This document shows, in pieces, positions 60,934 through 64,000 of a DNA stretch of 64,000 bases; positions within the stretch are counted from its first letter, which is position 1, and each line of letters begins with the position of its first letter. Under the pieces are notes generated by a model. The model saw only the letters and a list, made by a program, of their open reading frames with translations. It was not told where the DNA came from and did not search any database. Source of the stretch: Bacteroidota bacterium. Its GTDB lineage: Bacteria > Bacteroidota > Bacteroidia > 2-12-FULL-35-15. The stretch lies in contig SXIH01000024.1 in NCBI GenBank assembly GCA_005772895.1, positions 1 to 64,000 on the forward strand, in the 5' to 3' direction. A program made the translations under genes and the position numbers.

Positions 60934-61941
60934 TTAATTTATAATTTCTGCTTTGCTGATATTTATATCAAACCATTTAATATTCCCAAAAGAAATTCTT
61001 TTTCTGGGTTGCCGTCTTAAATAATCCATCGGACCAACCCAATAGCCCATTCCGTCATCTCTCGAAAGTCCATCGTGATCATACACTTCAATTCCAATAC
61101 TGTCTTTTAAATAATAATGGTATAAATCAAAAGTGTCAGAACCTTCATATCTGTCAGTAGATTTTTCATAATCTGTTTGAGCATAAAATCTATCGGATGG
61201 ATACAGAATTGTCCAATATATATCAGGATAACTGCTGTTCCAAATGGTGTTGTCCATTCCTACGGGGCTGAAAGTAGAATCGTTTTTCAATTGCAGTCCG
61301 TAACCAATAACTGTGCTTTTATAAATAGGTGGAACTTGTATGTCGAATTTTATTTTTGCATCAAATAAAGATTTTGTAGCATAGTTGCATTGTCTTATTT
61401 TCTGTTTTTCAATAATAGTATCATGAGCAGAACCATGAAATGTGTCTTGCCATATATGCAATTCTATTGTTTGTTTCCCTTGCTTCAGATTGTGAAAGGC
61501 ATAGAATGGAATTTGATATATTACTTCATTATCTGTTCTCAGATAAAGTGTGTCGCTAACAAATTGTAGTGAATCTTTTATAATACGGAGATAATTGTCT
61601 TGATACTCCGTGTTTTTATTTTTATTGAAATTGGATGCAATAATTTTATTGTTGCAATAAAGGTCAAAATTAAATGCAGTAAAAAATAAAGTATCATTTT
61701 CTTTTGCTACAACTGGAAAAGGAACATCTTTCATTGCTTTTAAATTCATTCTTATGTTTAAAAAATGATTGGAAGAATCAATCGTAATTTTGAAATATTT
61801 TTTATTGCAATGAGGAGTTCTTGAAACAACTGTGTATTCAATCTCTCTGGGCTTTTCTTTCTTTTCTTTAGAGGAAGGGAAATAACAGCCTGCTGAAGTT
61901 GTGATAAGGAGTAGAATAAATATTTTAGAAAACATTTTCAT
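60934..61941 (-). CDS. Lipoprotein of unknown function
   Basis: 335 residues with a lipobox (LLITTSAGC) and a Lys/Glu-rich linker after it. The rest is beta-rich with FNFDLYCNNKII, TLYLRTDNEVIYQIPFY and a C-terminal GIEVYDHDGLSRDDGMGYW that resembles a Ca-binding C2-like loop (DHDGLSRDD). I do not recognise the family. No partner is visible: it is convergent with the sulfur genes and upstream of nothing on its strand but a repeat. Confidence 0.6.
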   Translation of the reverse strand: MKMFSKIFILLLITTSAGCYFPSSKEKKEKPREIEYTVVSRTPHCNKKYFKITIDSSNHFLNIRMNLKAMKDVPFPVVAKENDTLFFTAFNFDLYCNNKIIASNFNKNKNTEYQDNYLRIIKDSLQFVSDTLYLRTDNEVIYQIPFYAFHNLKQGKQTIELHIWQDTFHGSAHDTIIEKQKIRQCNYATKSLFDAKIKFDIQVPPIYKSTVIGYGLQLKNDSTFSPVGMDNTIWNSSYPDIYWTILYPSDRFYAQTDYEKSTDRYEGSDTFDLYHYYLKDSIGIEVYDHDGLSRDDGMGYWVGPMDYLRRQPRKRISFGNIKWFDINISKAEIIN

Positions 61942-61960
61942 TACATCAAATGTATAAAAT

Positions 61961-61992
61961 AAAAAACCAACCTCGCATGAGATTGGTTTTCT
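61961..61992 (-). terminator. Terminator after sdhB
   Basis: AAAACCAACCTC and GAGATTGGTTTT pair with one mismatch around GCAT, 20 bases downstream of the sdhB stop on the minus strand, followed by A/T-rich sequence. Confidence 0.8.
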
Positions 61993-62009
61993 ATAAAATG
62001 TAAATCTAA

Positions 62010-62768
62010 TTACGATTTAATATTTGCAACAAAATATTCGCGGTTCATGCGTGCTATGTTCTCTAATGAAATCCCTTTCGGACATTCAATTTCGCAAGCG
62101 CCTGTATTTGTACAGTTTCCAAATCCTTCTTCATCCATTTGTGCAACCATATTTTTTACACGTGTTGTTGCTTCAACTCTTCCCTGAGGCAATAAAGCCA
62201 ACTGAGAAATTTTTGCAGAAACAAATAACATTGCCGATGAATTTTTGCAAGTTGCAACACAAGCACCGCAACCAATGCAAGCAGCCGCTTCAAACGAAGC
62301 ATCTGCATCCGGTTTTGGAATAGGAATATTATTTGCATCCTGAGCATTTCCTGTATTCACAGAAATAAATCCACCCTTAGCAATAATTCTATCAAATGCT
62401 GAGCGGTCAACTGTTAAATCTTTTATCACCGGAAATGCTGCAGCTCTCCATGGTTCTACAACAATTGTATCTCCGTTTTTGAAAGAACGCATGTGTAACT
62501 GACAAGTAGTAACTCCGCGTTTTGGTCCGTGTGGGCGACCGTTAATAAACATACTGCACATTCCACAAATTCCTTCTCTGCAATCGTGATCAAATGCAAT
62601 TGGTTCTTCGCCTTTATTGATTAACTCTTCGTTTAAAACGTCAAACATTTCAAGGAATGACATATCCGGAGAAATATCTTTCACAGGATAAGTAACTAAT
62701 TTCCCCGTTTCTTTGTCGTTTTTCTGACGCCAAATTTTTAACGTCAAGTTCATGTTTCCGTGACTCAT
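62010..62768 (-). CDS. sdhB: Succinate dehydrogenase/fumarate reductase iron-sulfur subunit
   Basis: 252 residues. The N-terminal plant-type [2Fe-2S] site is in [19 protein letters not shown] near 75-93 with the fourth Cys in GVTTCQLHM; the [4Fe-4S] site is in [13 protein letters not shown] near 165 and a further cluster site in [14 protein letters not shown] near 225. It passes electrons from FAD in SdhA to quinone in complex II, on the cytosolic face of the inner membrane. I start at the ATG at 62768 ([13 protein letters not shown]); an upstream ATG at 62816 would lie inside sdhA. The gap to sdhA is 10 bases. Confidence 0.96.
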   Translation of the reverse strand: MSHGNMNLTLKIWRQKNDKETGKLVTYPVKDISPDMSFLEMFDVLNEELINKGEEPIAFDHDCREGICGMCSMFINGRPHGPKRGVTTCQLHMRSFKNGDTIVVEPWRAAAFPVIKDLTVDRSAFDRIIAKGGFISVNTGNAQDANNIPIPKPDADASFEAAACIGCGACVATCKNSSAMLFVSAKISQLALLPQGRVEATTRVKNMVAQMDEEGFGNCTNTGACEIECPKGISLENIARMNREYFVANIKS

Positions 62769-62778
62769 AATTTTCAAA

Positions 62779-64000
62779 TTATTTATAACTTCTCGCTGCA
62801 ATTTTAATTGCTTCAAATTTCAATTCTTCTTTATGCATTTCATAGGTGTGATTGCCTTTGTTTTCCCAAGCAGCAACGTATGCAAACTCTTCATCTTTAC
62901 GCATTGCTTCACCTTCTTCAGTTTGTGATTCTTCACGGAAGTGACCACCACAAGATTCTGAACGATTCAATGCATCCATACACATCAATTCTCCAAGTTC
63001 AATAAAATCAGCAACTCTTCCTGCTTTTTCTAATTCCGGATTAAAATCATTTGCTGTTCCCGGCACACGCACATCTTTCCAGAATTCTTCTCTCAATGCA
63101 CGAATTTCAGTAATCGCTTCTTTCAATCCTTTATCGTTACGAGCCATTCCGCATTTATCCCACATAATTTTTCCCAAACGTTTGTGGAAATGGTCAACCG
63201 ATTTTGTTCCTTTTATTGCAAATAATTTATCGATGATTGCTTGTGCATCTTTTTCTGCATTTACGAATGCTTCGTGATCTGTTGAAATTGCTTTTACAGA
63301 AATTTCTTTTGATAAATAAGCGCCAATAGTATATGGAATTACAAAATAACCATCCGCTAAACCTTGCATCAATGCTGATGCTCCAAGTCGGTTAGCACCG
63401 TGGTCAGAAAAATTTGCTTCACCCAATGCATACAATCCGGGAACAGTAGTCATCAAATTATAATCCACCCAAAGTCCGCCCATTGTATAATGTACAGCTG
63501 GATAAATTCTCATTGGAACTTCGTATGGATTTTCTCCTGTAATTTGTTCGTACATCTCAAACAAGTTTCCGTATTTTTCTTCTACTACTTGTTTTCCGAA
63601 AACACGAAGTTGTTCGGCAGTTGGATTGGAAATATTTAATTTTTTTGCTTGAGTTTTTCCGTAACGTTCAATCGCTGCTTTGTAATCTAAGTAAACAGCC
63701 ATTTTAGAATTACCTACTCCGTAACCAGCATCACAACGCTCTTTGGCAGCACGTGAAGCAACATCACGTGGAACTAAATTTCCGAATGCAGGATATCTTC
63801 TTTCTAAATAATAATCTCTTTCGTCTTCCGGAATTTCATTTGCTTTACGGGTATCGCCTTGTTTTTTCGGAACCCAAATTCTTCCATCGTTACGAAGTGA
63901 TTCACTCATCAACGTTAATTTTGATTGGTGATCTCCTGAGACAGGAATACAAGTCGGGTGAATTTGAGTGAAGCAAGGATTTCCAAAGAATGCACCTTTT
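62779..64000 (-). CDS. sdhA: Succinate dehydrogenase/fumarate reductase flavoprotein subunit (5'-partial)
   Basis: The frame is open to the end of the window and its 5' part is outside. The visible 406 residues are the C-terminal two thirds of SdhA: near the open end [17 protein letters not shown] with the active-site His and Arg region, [20 protein letters not shown] with the FAD-binding ALGE, and then [17 protein letters not shown]. The C-terminal capping part contains CGGHFREE. It feeds electrons to SdhB. The ORF start near 63912 is not real: it falls inside the conserved [18 protein letters not shown]. Confidence 0.97.
   Translation of the reverse strand, partial: KGAFFGNPCFTQIHPTCIPVSGDHQSKLTLMSESLRNDGRIWVPKKQGDTRKANEIPEDERDYYLERRYPAFGNLVPRDVASRAAKERCDAGYGVGNSKMAVYLDYKAAIERYGKTQAKKLNISNPTAEQLRVFGKQVVEEKYGNLFEMYEQITGENPYEVPMRIYPAVHYTMGGLWVDYNLMTTVPGLYALGEANFSDHGANRLGASALMQGLADGYFVIPYTIGAYLSKEISVKAISTDHEAFVNAEKDAQAIIDKLFAIKGTKSVDHFHKRLGKIMWDKCGMARNDKGLKEAITEIRALREEFWKDVRVPGTANDFNPELEKAGRVADFIELGELMCMDALNRSESCGGHFREESQTEEGEAMRKDEEFAYVAAWENKGNHTYEMHKEELKFEAIKIAARSYK

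Noticed and set aside
62779..63912. Short sdhA starting at 63912
   Set aside because: The upstream frame is open and continues the conserved SdhA sequence ([17 protein letters not shown]), so the gene runs off the window.
1..64000. tRNA, rRNA or RNase P RNA genes
   Set aside because: I found no cloverleaf with a GTTCGAATCC-type T-arm in any intergenic gap; the near match at 56934 is inside gcdH. A dedicated RNA search would settle it.

Overview
The window comes from an AT-rich member of the Bacteroidota (Bacteroidetes). The evidence is a fused murF-alr gene, type IX secretion (T9SS) C-terminal sorting domains of both kinds, SprB-type repeats, several families typical of the phylum (DUF3108, DUF3098, DUF4271, DUF5777, DUF6175-like), promoters with a TAnnTTTG -7 box, and many short dispersed palindromic repeats between genes. 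I see no rRNA, tRNA, CRISPR array, transposase or prophage. Most of the window is ordinary chromosomal backbone; accessory material is concentrated around recJ (48.2-52.6 kb).

Layout. 1-5239: 3' part of a giant SprB-repeat surface adhesin ending in a T9SS type B sorting domain. 5.3-10.5 kb: tryptophan 2,3-dioxygenase, a DUF3108 protein and leuS, all on the minus strand. 10.8-13.7 kb: an envelope and RNA cluster on the plus strand (ftsX, DUF3098, uppP, truB). 13.7-18.9 kb: an outer-membrane barrel gene and five minus-strand genes for exported proteins of unknown function, including a paralogous pair. 19.2-24.7 kb: queA, ispD, an amidohydrolase, rlmN and a polyprenyl synthase. 24.7-27.6 kb: a MORN-repeat lipoprotein, two tandem monoheme cytochrome-like lipoproteins, a YceI-like protein and a DUF5777 barrel, probably one periplasmic or outer-membrane module. 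27.7-31.9 kb: DUF4271, hemD, rnpA, yidD and a C-terminal processing protease. 31.9-34.3 kb: O-antigen-ligase-like and family 2 glycosyltransferase genes, convergent. 34.5-38.5 kb: meaB, murF-alr and thymidine kinase. 38.7-43.6 kb: a conserved hypothetical, an M28 peptidase, rsmI, corA and a MORN-repeat protein. 43.8-48.1 kb: a 56-residue Cys-rich protein and two tandem P-domain/CotH-kinase proteins with T9SS type A tails. 48.2-52.6 kb: higBA, recJ, rhuM, a chimeric antitoxin remnant and two unknown genes. 52.6-57.7 kb: dnaG, a lytic transglycosylase and glutaryl-CoA dehydrogenase. 57.9-60.9 kb: a sulfur cluster (TauE/SafE exporter, metallo-beta-lactamase/rhodanese fusion, two rhodaneses). 60.9-64.0 kb: a lipoprotein of unknown function, sdhB and the start-truncated sdhA.

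The observations most worth following are: (i) the recJ 3' tail is duplicated about 1.3 kb downstream and fused in frame to the first part of an XRE antitoxin, with rhuM between the copies, which reads as a recombination scar; (ii) the five-gene cluster of exported proteins at 14.4-18.9 kb; (iii) the tandem secreted CotH-kinase pair and the small Cys-rich gene beside it; and (iv) several families of intergenic inverted repeats that abut stop codons, supply the leader next to the dnaG start, or have entered coding sequence.
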